In this document: piece by piece, positions 1-10,949 of the stretch
How positions within the stretch are numbered: position 1 is the first letter of the stretch
Layout of the letters: every line of letters begins with the position of its first letter
Assembly: GCF_004295485.1 (NCBI RefSeq)
Contig: NZ_CP036164.1
Coordinates: 1-64,000, forward strand
Source of the DNA: Janibacter limosus
GTDB taxonomy: Bacteria > Actinomycetota > Actinomycetes > Actinomycetales > Dermatophilaceae
Reading direction: 5' to 3'
DNA: 64,000 nucleotides
Notes under the pieces: model-generated
What the model was told of the DNA's origin: nothing
The model's input: only the letters and a program-made list of their open reading frames with translations
Database searches by the model: none
Program-made: the position numbers and the translations under genes

Positions 1-289
1 CCGATCGACAGCTCACCCGTCCCCCGTCGCGCAGGTCGTCGACGACCGCGTCGACCCGCTTGAGCTCGACCATGAGCCGCTCGCTCTCCTGGGCGAGCGT
101 GTGGGCGGCCGGCGTGGGCCCGATACCCCGCCCGTGGCGGGTGAAGAGTGTGAGGCCCGTCTCCTTCTGCAGCGCGGCCACCTGCTGGCTGACGGCCGAC
201 GGCGACACCCCGAGGTGACCGGCGGCGGCGTTGACGGAGCCAGAAGCCATGACTGACAAGAAGATCCGCAGGCGGTGTGCGTCGACCAT
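1..289 (-). CDS. LysR-family transcriptional regulator, N-terminal part, runs off the left edge
   Basis: The reverse strand from ATG 289 encodes a LysR-type winged helix-turn-helix start: MVDAHRLRIFLSVMASGSVN, then a recognition helix around SPSAVSQQVAALQKETGLTL and the wing LFTRHGRGIGPT. This is the usual layout for residues 1-60 of LysR regulators. The effector domain lies outside the window. Near the edge the frame changes: the family motif TGELSIG appears in a different frame after the C5 run at 21-25, which suggests a one-base indel (real frameshift or sequence error). The gene is divergent from the small gene at 384, the usual position of a LysR target, but nothing proves regulation. 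Confidence 0.8.
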   Translation of the reverse strand, partial: MVDAHRLRIFLSVMASGSVNAAAGHLGVSPSAVSQQVAALQKETGLTLFTRHGRGIGPTPAAHTLAQESERLMVELKRVDAVVDDLRDGGRVSCRS

Positions 290-383
290 GCCCGAAAGCG
301 TAGCGGGACAGTTAAGCAAACCTGCACAAACCTGTGGAAAAGTGAATTGGAAAAAAATAGTTGATCCGGCCACGATTGACGAC
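290..383. promoter_or_regulatory. Divergent intergenic region with an A/T-rich stretch
   Basis: This 94-bp gap separates the LysR-type gene from the small forward gene. Positions about 333-363 are strikingly A/T-rich for this genome (GTGGAAAAGTGAATTGG followed by AAAAAAATAG). This is where promoters of both genes would lie. No clear dyad or -35/-10 pair can be assigned by eye. Confidence 0.3.
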
Positions 384-620
384 ATGGAGAAGCTCTGGAT
401 GACCTACATCAACGCCCTTCGTCCCGCCGCCAACCGCCACTGGGGTGCCGGCCCGGACTCCGACCACCACCGCATGGCCGCGGAGCTCGCCGCCATGTCG
501 CAGGACGACACCCGCACCAAGCAGGACCTCATCGACTCCGTGACCTCGGCGCCGCAGTACCACGCGCCCTACGACCACCGGATGAGCGACCGCTTCCACC
601 CCGTCCTCTCCACGCGCTGA
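384..620 (+). CDS. Small hypothetical protein (78 aa)
   Basis: The frame from ATG 384 encodes MEKLWMTYINALRPAANRHW, followed by a polar, His/Asp/Arg-rich chain ending in RFHPVLSTR. It has no membrane segment, signal peptide or recognisable domain. I prefer ATG 384 to the upstream ATG at 231, because the longer version would run through the divergent promoter region and the LysR N terminus. A strong hairpin terminator follows 32 bp after the stop. I do not recognise the family. Confidence 0.55.
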   Translation: MEKLWMTYINALRPAANRHWGAGPDSDHHRMAAELAAMSQDDTRTKQDLIDSVTSAPQYHAPYDHRMSDRFHPVLSTR

Positions 621-652
621 GCGCACGCCGCCCGGGGGTGATCCAGCCCGGA

Positions 653-705
653 CGAGCACGACGAAGGCCCCGCACCTGATCGGTGCGGGGCCTTCGTCGT
701 GCTCG
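653..705. terminator. Perfect 24-bp stem hairpin, probable bidirectional terminator
   Basis: Positions 653-676 pair perfectly with 682-705 around the 5-nt loop TGATC. The hairpin lies between the convergent small gene at 384-620 and ppdK. There is no U-tract, as is common for actinobacterial terminators. The stem also contains the over-represented word CGAAGG. Confidence 0.75.
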
Positions 706-755
706 GGTGGATGCGGACACGCTGACGATTCGTCCGCGCGTCCACCTCCACCCGG
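704..755. repeat. GGTGGAGGTG-type palindromic repeat, copy A
   Basis: A roughly 50-bp imperfect palindrome with arms CGGGTGGATGCGGACACG and CGTCCACCTCCACCCG around GACGATTCGTC. Related copies lie at 19151-19290 and 35338-35388. It is intergenic, directly after the terminator hairpin and before the ppdK stop codon. Confidence 0.6.
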
Positions 756-776
756 CGAAGGGAGCGGGTCAGGCCC

Positions 777-3494
<2,718 letters not shown>

Positions 3495-3631
3495 CGGGGG
3501 GCCTCCCATACGCGTGCGCGGAACCAGCCCACTATGACAGGCAACACGCACATCGTCGTGGTCGGTTCCGCCAGGCAGAGCAGCGGCGGGGCGAGGGGGG
3601 GGGGACCCCGCGCCTCGTCGTGGGGTCCCGA

Positions 3632-4150
3632 TCAGGCCCGGTCGAGCTCGCTCCCGGACTCGCTCTCCAGCTCGGTCCTGAGCCGGTCGAGCGTGCGTCG
3701 GATGTTCTTCGGCTGGTACTGCGCGAAGGTGCGCCCGCCGGTCACGGCCTTGTCGAAGACCTGGGCCACCGCGTCGGGCCAGCGCCGGTCGTCGGTCCAC
3801 GTCTCGGTGACGAGGGTCCCCCCTTCGGCCTCCTCGAAGCGGTACTCCCAGGTCGCGATCCGCGCGGGCACGAGCGGCTTCTTGCCGCCGATGCGGTGCA
3901 CGCGGAAGGCGAAGCGCTCACCGGGGTCGGCCGCCGTGACCGTGCACTCGGTCGTCCAGTGCGCACCGCCGCGCTCGTTGGTGCCGACGAAGGAGGTGCC
4001 GACCGCGACGGGCCCGCCGTCGGTGGTGCGTCCACCCCTGTTTTCCGGGCTCCAGCGACCCATCTGGGTGATGTCGCTGACCGCCTGCCACGCGGTCATC
4101 GGGCTGACGGCGATGGTGACGGAGTCGGAGACGGTGCGGGTTCGGCTCAT
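3632..4150 (-). CDS. SRPBCC (polyketide cyclase/START-like) family protein
   Basis: The 172-residue protein begins MSRTRTVSDSVTIAVSPMTA, with the pattern of a START/SRPBCC ligand-binding fold: VSDITQMGRWSPE, a central ECTVTAADPGERFAFRV strand pair, TWEYRFEEAEGGTLVTETWTD, and a C-terminal helix. Family members bind hydrophobic ligands in a single deep pocket, but the ligand here is unknown. It has no signal or membrane segment. The GNAT gene ends 12 bp upstream, so the two are probably co-transcribed. Confidence 0.85.
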   Translation of the reverse strand: MSRTRTVSDSVTIAVSPMTAWQAVSDITQMGRWSPENRGGRTTDGGPVAVGTSFVGTNERGGAHWTTECTVTAADPGERFAFRVHRIGGKKPLVPARIATWEYRFEEAEGGTLVTETWTDDRRWPDAVAQVFDKAVTGGRTFAQYQPKNIRRTLDRLRTELESESGSELDRA

Positions 4151-4162
4151 GTCCTCACGGTG

Positions 4163-4651
4163 TCACAGGTCGAGCCCGGAGCCGTCCAGCCGGTAGGTCT
4201 CCCACTCGGTCTGGGGCGTGGCGCCGATCGACTCGTAGAAGGCGATCGAGGGCGCGTTCCACCGCAGCACGGCCCACTCGAGCCGCCGGAACCCGCGCTC
4301 GCGGCACTCCGCGGCGAGCTCGGTCAGCAGCGCCTTGCCCAGGCCGGACCCGCGGTGGCGCGGCTCGACGAAGAGGTCCTCGAGGTGCATGCCGTTCTTG
4401 CCGGTCCACGTGGAGAAGGTGAGGAACCACAGCGCGATCCCCACGACGTGGCGGTCCTTGCCCTCACCCGCCTCGGCGACATGGCAGAAGGCGGTGGGCT
4501 CTCCCTTCGTCGGGAAGAGCGCGACCGCGAAGTCCTCCTCGGTGGCCTCGACGGCGTCGGGCTCCTTCTCGTAGACCGCGAGGTCGTGGACGAGGCGCAG
4601 GACGTCGGGGATGTCCGCGGCGGTCGCCGGACGGATGTCGGGGTGGCTCAT
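4163..4651 (-). CDS. GNAT acetyltransferase, diamine/thialysine (SSAT-like) type
   Basis: The protein of 162 residues starts at ATG 4651 (MSHPDIRPATAADIPDVLRL). It carries the motifs of spermidine/spermine- or thialysine-type N-acetyltransferases: VYEKEPDAVEAT near the N terminus, HLEDLFVEPRHRGSGLGKAL (the acetyl-CoA pyrophosphate loop R-x-x-G-x-G), and WNAPSIAFYESIGA at the C-terminal alkyl-binding end. It probably acetylates a small diamine or related amine in the cytoplasm; the substrate is inferred. An upstream extension of the frame reaches 4738, but it would consist of the repeat element at 4670-4706. Confidence 0.88.
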   Translation of the reverse strand: MSHPDIRPATAADIPDVLRLVHDLAVYEKEPDAVEATEEDFAVALFPTKGEPTAFCHVAEAGEGKDRHVVGIALWFLTFSTWTGKNGMHLEDLFVEPRHRGSGLGKALLTELAAECRERGFRRLEWAVLRWNAPSIAFYESIGATPQTEWETYRLDGSGLDL

Positions 4652-4669
4652 GAGCCGATTGTGCCCCGG

Positions 4670-4706
4670 TCCCTGAGGAGCTTGCGCAGCAAGCGTCTCG
4701 AAGGGG
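4670..4706. repeat. TGAGGAG...CTCGAAGGG hairpin repeat, copy 1
   Basis: TCCCTGAGGAG, the small hairpin GCTTGC-GCA-GCAAGC, and GTCTCGAAGGGG. The outer arms can pair (TCCCT with AGGGG). It fills the gap between the GNAT start and the MFS stop codon. Related copies lie at 40171-40206, 40391-40426 (inverted) and 52872-52903. Confidence 0.65.
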
Positions 4707-5954
4707 TCAGTCCAGCGTCGTGCGTCCCCGGTGGACACGAAGGGAGAGGAAGAGGACGACCAGCCCGGCCAGGGACAGGCCCGCGCCGACCAGCGAGGGG
4801 GCCCGCCAGCCCCAGCCGGCGGCCAGGACGAGCCCGCCGAGCCAGGCGCCGAGGGCGTTGGCGACGTTGAGGGCGGCGTGGTTGCCGGCGGCGCCGAGGG
4901 TGCGCGCCTTGCCGGCGACCTCCATCAGGCGCAGCTGGAGGGCCAGCACGAAGGCCGAGACGGAGATGCACACGAGGAGCAGGACGATGGCGGCCGGGAT
5001 CGCCCAGTCGGCCGCCCAGGCGAAGGCCGCGAGGGAGAGGCCGGTCGCGATGGTCGACCCGACGAGTGTGCGCAGCACCGACAGGTCGACGAGCCGCCCG
5101 GCGATCATCGTGCCGAGCAGGCCACCGACGCCGTAGACGAAGAGGTAGATCGGCACCGCGTCGGCGGGCAGGCCGGTCTGGTTGCGCAGGATCGGCGAGA
5201 TGTAGGAGTACATCGCAAAGACGCCGCCGAAGCCCACCGACCCGATGAGCAGTGTGAGCCACACCTGCGCGTCCTTGAAGGCCGACAGCTCGCTGCGGAC
5301 GTCCGCCTCGGTGTCGGCCGCCTGGTGGGGGACCACGGTGCTGACGAGGACCGCGGTGAGGATGCCCAGGGCCGCGACGAGCCAGTACGCGGAGCGCCAC
5401 CCCGCCTGCTGCCCGAGCCAGGTCGCCAGCGGTACGCCGGCGACATTGGCGATGGGGATGCCGAGCATGATGCGGCTGACCGCCCACCCGCCGCGACCGA
5501 CGGCGACGATGTCGTAGGCGACGATCGAGGCGATGCCGAAGAAGGCGCCGTGCGGGATGCCGGAGACGAAGCGGGCGAGCATGAGCAGCTCGTAGCCGCC
5601 GGCCATCGCGCTCAGCGCGTTGCCGATGGCGAAGAGCACCATGAGCGCGACGAGCAGCTCGCGCCGCGGCAGCCGGTTGCCGAAGATCGCGATGGCGGGA
5701 GCGCCGACCACGACGCCGAGGGCGTAGGCGGAGATCGTGTGCCCGGCCTGTGGGATGCTGGTGCCGACGCCCTGGGCGATCTCGGGGAGCAGGCCCATCG
5801 TGACGAACTCGGTGACCCCGATCCCGACCCCACCGAGCACGAGGGCGGCGAGGGCCGTCCCCACCCGACCATCGGTGGACGATCGTGCAACCGTGGGGGG
5901 CGAAGGGAGATTCACCGATCCATTCTCTCCCACCGTTTGACCTCTCAACGACAT
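4707..5954 (-). CDS. MFS drug/metabolite efflux transporter (DHA1, AraJ/YdhP-like)
   Basis: About 415 residues with twelve hydrophobic segments. After a polar N terminus, the first membrane segment reads ALAALVLGGVGIGVTEFVTM, then GLLPEIAQGVGTSIPQAGHT, the family's loop 2-3 GNRLPRRELLVALM (A-like motif) and SGIPHGAFFGIASIVAYDIV. These match DHA1 proton antiporters that export sugars, drugs or other small molecules; the substrate is unknown. The start is uncertain: ATG 5954 has AGAGG only two bases upstream, and internal GTG starts would also leave all membrane segments intact. It is divergent from the MMPL gene, and two short palindromes lie between them. Confidence 0.85.
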   Translation of the reverse strand: MSLRGQTVGENGSVNLPSPPTVARSSTDGRVGTALAALVLGGVGIGVTEFVTMGLLPEIAQGVGTSIPQAGHTISAYALGVVVGAPAIAIFGNRLPRRELLVALMVLFAIGNALSAMAGGYELLMLARFVSGIPHGAFFGIASIVAYDIVAVGRGGWAVSRIMLGIPIANVAGVPLATWLGQQAGWRSAYWLVAALGILTAVLVSTVVPHQAADTEADVRSELSAFKDAQVWLTLLIGSVGFGGVFAMYSYISPILRNQTGLPADAVPIYLFVYGVGGLLGTMIAGRLVDLSVLRTLVGSTIATGLSLAAFAWAADWAIPAAIVLLLVCISVSAFVLALQLRLMEVAGKARTLGAAGNHAALNVANALGAWLGGLVLAAGWGWRAPSLVGAGLSLAGLVVLFLSLRVHRGRTTLD

Positions 5955-5958
5955 TGCC

Positions 5959-5994
5959 TCTACATTTGTAGATGACTGTTCTACGGAAGTAGAA
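5959..5994. promoter_or_regulatory. Two TCTAC-N4-GTAGA palindromes, candidate operators
   Basis: TCTACATTTGTAGA at 5959-5972 and TTCTACGGAAGTAGAA at 5979-5994 are perfect dyads with centres about 21 bp apart, two helical turns. They lie in the 63-bp gap between the divergent MFS and MMPL genes. The first contains TACA-N2-TGTA, the core described for BlaI/CopY-family sites. No regulator gene lies next to them, so the cognate protein is unknown. Confidence 0.55.
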
Positions 5995-6017
5995 GAATCG
6001 ATCAGGAGATCACTCGC

Positions 6018-8537
6018 ATGGCACTTCGCCTCTACCGCCTCGGCCGCTGGTGCGCCACCCACGCCAAGAGCGTGCTCGCGGCCTGGCTCGTCGTCCTCGT
6101 GCTGGCCGGATCCGGCGCCGCCGCCTTCGGTCGCCCCCTGACCAACGAGGTGTCGGTGCCCGGGAGCGAGTTCGAGGAGGTGCTGGACAACCTGCAGACC
6201 GAGATCCCCGACGCAGCAGGCGGCTTCGGCACGGTGGTGCTCCACACCGAGGACGGCGCATTCACCTCCGAGCAGCGCAAGGCGATCGACAAGGTCTACG
6301 GCGAGTGGGAGGACCAGCCGAGCGTCAAGCGGGTCATCAACCCCTTCGACAACCAGCGGACCCTCGACGACTCGCGCACCGACCTGACGGACGCGAAGAA
6401 GGACCTCGACAAGGGCCAGAAGGACCTCGACAAGGCCTGGGTCAAGATCTCCAAGGCCCAGGGCCAGCTCGACTACGGCAACGCGTGGATCGACTACTTC
6501 GAGAAGAACGACCCCGACAGCCCGCACCTCGCCGAGATCCGCCAGCAGGTCAAGGACGGCGAAAAGGAGATGGCCAAGGCCAAGAAGGACTACGCCAAGG
6601 GGGAGCGCAAGCTCAAGACCGGCCGGACCCAGTACGACGCCGGCACGATCGTCTCCGGCGGCGCCGCGGACTCCCGATTTGTCACCGACAACGGCTATGC
6701 ACTGACCCAGATCCAGTTCGACACCAACACCAACTCCGTCGACCCCGAGGTCAAGGAGGCGATCGTCGAGATCGGCAAGCAGCTCGAGGACGCCGGGATC
6801 CAGACGCAGTACAGCGTCGAGATCACCCAGGAAAACACCCTCGTCGGCCCCGGTGAGGTCGTCGGCCTGGTCATCGCCGCCATGGTGCTCACCCTCGCCC
6901 TCGGCTCGCTCGTCGCCGCCGGACTGCCGATCTCCGGTGCCCTCCTCGGCGTCGGCGTCGGCCTCGCCGGAGCCATGGCCGCGACCCACTTCTTCGACAT
7001 GCACGCGATGACCCCGGCGCTCGCGCTCATGCTCGGCCTCGCCGTCGGCATCGACTACGCGCTCTTCATCGTCAACCGGCATCGCACCCAGCTGCTCGAC
7101 GGGCGCGAGATGACCGACTCCATCGCGCACGCCGTCGGCACCGCCGGCAGCGCCGTCGTCGTCGCCGGCACGACCGTCGCCATCGCGCTCACCGCACTCG
7201 TCATCACCCCCGTGCCGCTCCTCGGCCAGATGGGTCTCGTCGCCGCCGCGACCGTCGTCGTCGCCGTGTGCGTCGCGCTGACGCTCACCCCGGCCCTGCT
7301 CCACGTCGTCGGCCGCCGGGTCATCTCGAAGCGCGCGTGGGCCAAGCACGCCGCCCGGCCCGACACCGACCAGGTCTTCGGCTCGCGCTACGTCGGCGGC
7401 GTGACGAAGCGCCCCGCGCTCGTCGTGCTCGCCGTCATCGCCCTCTGCGGGATCATCGCGGTGCCGGCGCTCTCCCTTCGCCTCGGGCTGCCGGACGGGT
7501 CGAGCGAGCCGCTCGAGTCCACCGCCCACCAGGCCTACGTCGAGGTCGAGGACAACTTCGGTGCCGGGGCCAACGGCCCGATCATCGCCGTCGCGACCCT
7601 GGACGAGCCGGCGGAGGACGAGGACGCCGTCCTTGTCGAGCAGAGCCACCTCGTCAAGCAGCTGCGCACCGTCGGCGGCGTCAAGGCGGTCATCCCCTTC
7701 GGGGTCAGCGACGACCGGACCACGCTCGCCTTCCAGGTCATCACCGAAAGCGGCCCGGCGGACAAGGAGACGAGCGACACCGTCCGCCTGCTCAAGGCGA
7801 GCGCCGGCCCGATCGGCACGGCGACGCACTCCGAGATCGGCCTCACCGGCCAGACCGTCGCCAACATCGAGATCTCCGAGCAGCTCGCGGCCTCGCTGCC
7901 TCCCTACCTGGCGATCGTCATCGGGCTCTCGCTCGTCCTGCTCACCATCGTCTTCCGCAGCATCCTCGTGCCGCTCGTCGCGACCGCCGGCTTCCTGCTG
8001 TCCGTCGCCGCGTCCTTCGGTGCCGCCGTCGCGGTGTACCAGTGGGGCTGGCTCGGCTCGCTCCTCGGTGTCGACACCCCGGGGCCGATGCTCAGCTTCA
8101 TGCCGATCATGCTCATCGGTGTCCTCTTCGGCCTGGCGATGGACTACCAGATGTTCCTCGTGTCGGGCATGAAGGAGGCGCACGCCCACGGCGCCGACGC
8201 CCGCTCGGCGGTGCGGCACGGCTTCACCCACGGGTCCAAGGTCGTGCTCGCCGCGGCGCTGATCATGGCGGCCGTCTTCGCGGGCTTCGTCTTCGCCGAC
8301 CTGACGATGATCCGTCCGATCGGCTTCGCGCTCGCCGTCGGAGTCCTCGTCGACGCCCTGCTCGTGCGGCTGGTCCTGACGCCCGCGGTCATGCACCTGC
8401 TCGGTGAGGCCGCCTGGTGGATGCCCCGCTGGCTCGACCGGATCCTGCCGGATCTCGACGTCGAGGGCGCCGCCTTGGAGCGCCCCGGCACGAAGGGGGA
8501 GTCCGTGGCCACAGCGGAGGATGCCACCGCCTCGTAG
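6018..8537 (+). CDS. MMPL/RND-family membrane transporter
   Basis: An 839-residue integral membrane protein of the MMPL (RND superfamily) type. A first membrane segment (about residues 17-38) is followed by a large external domain containing Lys/Asp-rich coiled coil (about 120-212, e.g. DAKKDLDKGQKDLDKAW). Five further helices follow, with GIDYALFIVNRHR near residue 344. The second half repeats the design, with AMDYQMFLVSGMKEAH near residue 707. The paired G-x-D-Y signatures are the proton-relay helices of MMPL proteins, which export lipids, lipoproteins or drugs in actinobacteria. AGGAG at 6004-6008 supports ATG 6018. The divergent MFS gene and palindromic operators suggest joint control of two efflux functions. 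Confidence 0.9.
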   Translation: MALRLYRLGRWCATHAKSVLAAWLVVLVLAGSGAAAFGRPLTNEVSVPGSEFEEVLDNLQTEIPDAAGGFGTVVLHTEDGAFTSEQRKAIDKVYGEWEDQPSVKRVINPFDNQRTLDDSRTDLTDAKKDLDKGQKDLDKAWVKISKAQGQLDYGNAWIDYFEKNDPDSPHLAEIRQQVKDGEKEMAKAKKDYAKGERKLKTGRTQYDAGTIVSGGAADSRFVTDNGYALTQIQFDTNTNSVDPEVKEAIVEIGKQLEDAGIQTQYSVEITQENTLVGPGEVVGLVIAAMVLTLALGSLVAAGLPISGALLGVGVGLAGAMAATHFFDMHAMTPALALMLGLAVGIDYALFIVNRHRTQLLDGREMTDSIAHAVGTAGSAVVVAGTTVAIALTALVITPVPLLGQMGLVAAATVVVAVCVALTLTPALLHVVGRRVISKRAWAKHAARPDTDQVFGSRYVGGVTKRPALVVLAVIALCGIIAVPALSLRLGLPDGSSEPLESTAHQAYVEVEDNFGAGANGPIIAVATLDEPAEDEDAVLVEQSHLVKQLRTVGGVKAVIPFGVSDDRTTLAFQVITESGPADKETSDTVRLLKASAGPIGTATHSEIGLTGQTVANIEISEQLAASLPPYLAIVIGLSLVLLTIVFRSILVPLVATAGFLLSVAASFGAAVAVYQWGWLGSLLGVDTPGPMLSFMPIMLIGVLFGLAMDYQMFLVSGMKEAHAHGADARSAVRHGFTHGSKVVLAAALIMAAVFAGFVFADLTMIRPIGFALAVGVLVDALLVRLVLTPAVMHLLGEAAWWMPRWLDRILPDLDVEGAALERPGTKGESVATAEDATAS

Positions 8538-8547
8538 GGTCGGCGGC

Positions 8548-9021
8548 ATGACGACGCAGAACGCCGCCCTCCTCGAGGCCACGACCGACATCGCCGCGAC
8601 CCCGCAGGAGGTGTGGGCGGTCATCACCGACCCGCGCGCCCTCGGCGGACTCTCCGACCAGGTGCTCCGCACCCACGTCGTCGGCACCGCGCCGGTCGGG
8701 CTCGGTACGCGGACGATCAACGTCAACCGGCGCGGCCCGCTGCTGTGGCCGACGCGCGCCAAGGTCGTGCGCTTCGAGCCGCACCGCGACTACGCCTTCC
8801 GCGTCAAGGACAACGGGTCGATCTGGTCCTTCCTGCTCGAGCCGACGGCCACGGGTGGCACGACGGTCACGCACCGCCGTGAGGCGCCCCACGGGACGAC
8901 CAAGGTGTCGAGGACGCTGCAGGACAAGGTCCTCGGCGGCGTCGAGTCCTTCGACCGCGAGCTCGAGGCGGGCATGGCCGTCACCCTGCAGCGGCTCAAG
9001 GCGCTCCTCGAGCGCGGCTGA
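8548..9021 (+). CDS. SRPBCC family protein
   Basis: A 157-residue protein starting MTTQNAALLEATTDIAATPQ, with the SRPBCC pattern AATPQEVWAVITDPRALGGLS, a central strand region ending FLLEPTATGGTTVTHRREAP and a long C-terminal amphipathic helix (AGMAVTLQRLKALLERG). Such proteins bind hydrophobic ligands, but none can be named here. It starts 10 bp after the MMPL stop and is probably its co-transcribed partner. A lipid-handling role beside an MMPL exporter is possible but only inferred from position. Confidence 0.83.
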   Translation: MTTQNAALLEATTDIAATPQEVWAVITDPRALGGLSDQVLRTHVVGTAPVGLGTRTINVNRRGPLLWPTRAKVVRFEPHRDYAFRVKDNGSIWSFLLEPTATGGTTVTHRREAPHGTTKVSRTLQDKVLGGVESFDRELEAGMAVTLQRLKALLERG

Positions 9022-9166
9022 CCCACCCCGGCGGTCAGGGGGATGACCCCCCGCAGCCGCGGCGGAGGACCCGAGGGCAGATGGGTACTTCTCCCCATCG
9101 ACCCTGTGGCGCCGCCCTCGTAGATTCATCGATGTCAGCAGATTCGGGGATGTCGACTGGCACCGA

Positions 9167-9199
9167 GGGCGGGACTCTGCAGGGGGAGTCCCGCCCTTT
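9167..9199 (+). terminator. Hairpin terminator with short T-run
   Basis: GGGCGGGACT (9167-9176) pairs with AGTCCCGCCC (9187-9196), followed by TTT. It ends the MMPL-SRPBCC transcript. The rest of the 9022-9238 gap shows no gene. Confidence 0.65.
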
Positions 9200-9238
9200 C
9201 GCCTGCCGCGCGGGCCCCGACCGTGTGACGATTGGTCC

Positions 9239-10048
9239 ATGACCACACCAGCAGGGGGGCCGAGCGGCCCGAACATCCCACCGCCTCCGGGCCAGTCCGG
9301 TCCGTACGGTCAGCCGGCTCCTTACGGCCAGCCCGGTCCGTACGGTCAGCCGGCTCCCTACGGCCAGCCCGGGCCGGGCGGCCAGCCCCCCGGCGGTTTC
9401 GGCGGTCCGGGTGGACCCGGTGGACCCGGTGGTCCGCCCCCGGGCGGCTTCGGCGGTCCTGGTGGCGGCCCGCCCAAGAAGGGTCCTCGCACGGGCCTGA
9501 TCCTCGCCATCGCCGGTGGTGTCGCGCTCGTCCTGCTGCTCTGCTGCATCGGCGGCATCTTCCTCGCGCGCAGCAGCAGCGACGAGAGCCCGACGACGAG
9601 CTCCTCATCGACCTCCTCGTCCACCGAGTCCTCGTCGACGTCCGAGCCGACGAGCGAGACCTCGACCACCGAGTCCTCGACGAGCGAGCCGACGAGCGAG
9701 ACCTCGAGCTCGACCTCGGCTGCCGGTGGAGGCAGCTTCCCCGAGGAGTTCGACGGCTGGAAGAAGTCCGACAAACTGGGCAACCTGACGTCGATGGCCA
9801 CCTACACCAAGGGGACCGAGGCCCTGAGCGTCCTGGAGAGCCAAGGCGTCACGGCCAGCGACTACGAGGGCGTCTGGGACACCACGGAGAAGGTCGGCGA
9901 CATCTCCTGCGGCACGACGTCGAGCTCCACGGGCTCGATGCAGTGCGCCATGGACAAGAACGGGACCAGCTACCTGATGTCCTCGAGCGGCAAGAAGTCC
10001 GCCAAGGACCTCGCCGCCATCCTCACGAAGTTCACCGACGCCCTCTGA
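9239..10048 (+). CDS. Single-pass membrane protein with Pro/Gly-rich tail and extracellular domain
   Basis: The 269-residue protein has three parts. Residues 1-83 are a disordered PYGQPAP/PYGQPGP repeat and FGGPGGPGG tract. Residues about 85-107 (TGLILAIAGGVALVLLLCCI) form one transmembrane helix. A long Ser/Thr/Glu linker (about 111-160) leads to a small C-terminal domain, SFPEEFDGWKKSDKLGN to FTDAL, containing two Cys that could form a disulfide. Architecture is typical of actinobacterial envelope proteins with the tail inside and the domain outside. The function is unknown. Repeats make the 5' half prone to length variation. A hairpin follows the gene. Confidence 0.8.
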   Translation: MTTPAGGPSGPNIPPPPGQSGPYGQPAPYGQPGPYGQPAPYGQPGPGGQPPGGFGGPGGPGGPGGPPPGGFGGPGGGPPKKGPRTGLILAIAGGVALVLLLCCIGGIFLARSSSDESPTTSSSSTSSSTESSSTSEPTSETSTTESSTSEPTSETSSSTSAAGGGSFPEEFDGWKKSDKLGNLTSMATYTKGTEALSVLESQGVTASDYEGVWDTTEKVGDISCGTTSSSTGSMQCAMDKNGTSYLMSSSGKKSAKDLAAILTKFTDAL

Positions 10049-10065
10049 CGTCGCGCAGATCGGCA

Positions 10066-10099
10066 CGGAAGGGTCTCGTCCTGCGGCGGGGCCCTTCCG
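10066..10099 (+). terminator. Weak hairpin after the membrane protein gene
   Basis: CGGAAGGG (10066-10073) can pair with CCCTTCCG (10092-10099) across a GC-rich loop. It lies 18 bp after the stop and 30 bp before the crotonase start. Confidence 0.45.
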
Positions 10100-10128
10100 C
10101 CGTCCTCGGGCGGAATTAGGGTGGGCTC

Positions 10129-10938
10129 ATGCCCCGGTACATCACGACGACCATCCAGGACGGCATCGCCCACGTGCGTCTCGCCCGACCGGACAAGCTC
10201 AACGCGCTCACGCTCGACATGCTCGACGACCTGGCGGCGGCGGCCCACGGACTCGCCGCTGACCGTCGGCTTCGTGCGGTGGTCGTCTCGGGTGAGGGGG
10301 ACTCCTTCTGCGCCGGCCTCGACTTCGGCTCCGCGATGAAGCAGCCGTCGGCGATCGTGCGCCGCTTCGTCCCCCGCCCCTGGCGTGGCACCAACACCTT
10401 CCAGGAGGCCGCGTGGGGCTTCCGCCGGCTGCCGGTCCCGGTCATCGCCGCGGTGTCGGGCCACTGCCTGGGTGGCGGGCTGCAGATCGCGCTCGCCGCA
10501 GACTTCCGGATCACGCGCCCCGACTCCACGTGGTCGGTCCTTGAGGGCCGCTGGGGCATCATCCCTGACATGTCCGGGGTGCAGGCGCTCTCCGAGCTCG
10601 TCGGGATCGACGTCGCCAAGCGGCTGACGATGACGGCGGACAAGATCTCCGGTGCCCGGGCCCACGAGCTCGGTCTGGCGACCGAGCTCGCCGACGACCC
10701 GGTGGCGGCCGCCTTCGAGCTCGCGGACCAGCTGTCGGCGCGCTCGCCCGACGCACTGGCCGCCACCAAGCGACTCTTCGACGGCACGTGGAACCGCAGC
10801 GCCCGCCACACCTTCGCCCGTGAGCGGTGGGAGCAGCTCCCGCTGCTCTTCGGGCCCAATGCCCGGCGGGCCCGTGAGGCCAATGCTCGACGCGAGGTCC
10901 CCGAGTACCTGCCCAGGGGCCGGAAGATCACCCGATGA
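10129..10938 (+). CDS. Enoyl-CoA hydratase/isomerase (crotonase) family protein
   Basis: A 269-residue crotonase fold protein (MPRYITTTIQDGIAHVRLARP). The oxyanion-hole segments are GEGDSFCAGLDF (about residues 56-67) and SGHCLGGGLQIALAADF (about 110-126), followed by STWSVLEGRWGIIPDMSGV, which holds the acidic active-site positions (a Glu in VLEGR and an Asp in IIPDM). It should hydrate or isomerise an acyl-CoA ester in the cytoplasm, with the exact substrate unknown. The stop codon is the TGA of a CGATGA sequence that now begins IS110 copy 1. Before insertion the next gene (GNAT, 12479) would have overlapped it as ATGA, so the two form an interrupted operon. Confidence 0.9.
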   Translation: MPRYITTTIQDGIAHVRLARPDKLNALTLDMLDDLAAAAHGLAADRRLRAVVVSGEGDSFCAGLDFGSAMKQPSAIVRRFVPRPWRGTNTFQEAAWGFRRLPVPVIAAVSGHCLGGGLQIALAADFRITRPDSTWSVLEGRWGIIPDMSGVQALSELVGIDVAKRLTMTADKISGARAHELGLATELADDPVAAAFELADQLSARSPDALAATKRLFDGTWNRSARHTFARERWEQLPLLFGPNARRAREANARREVPEYLPRGRKITR

Positions 10939-10949
10939 GAAGCCCTGTG

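Noticed and set aside
3595..3604. G10 homopolymer upstream of ppdK, and similar runs near 19292-19320
   Set aside because: They lie outside genes and could be assembly noise or neutral; no function can be supported.
4707..8762. 1,351-codon reverse frame spanning the MFS and MMPL region
   Set aside because: Only its C-terminal part (from about 5954 down) encodes the MFS transporter; the rest is the antisense of the MMPL gene.
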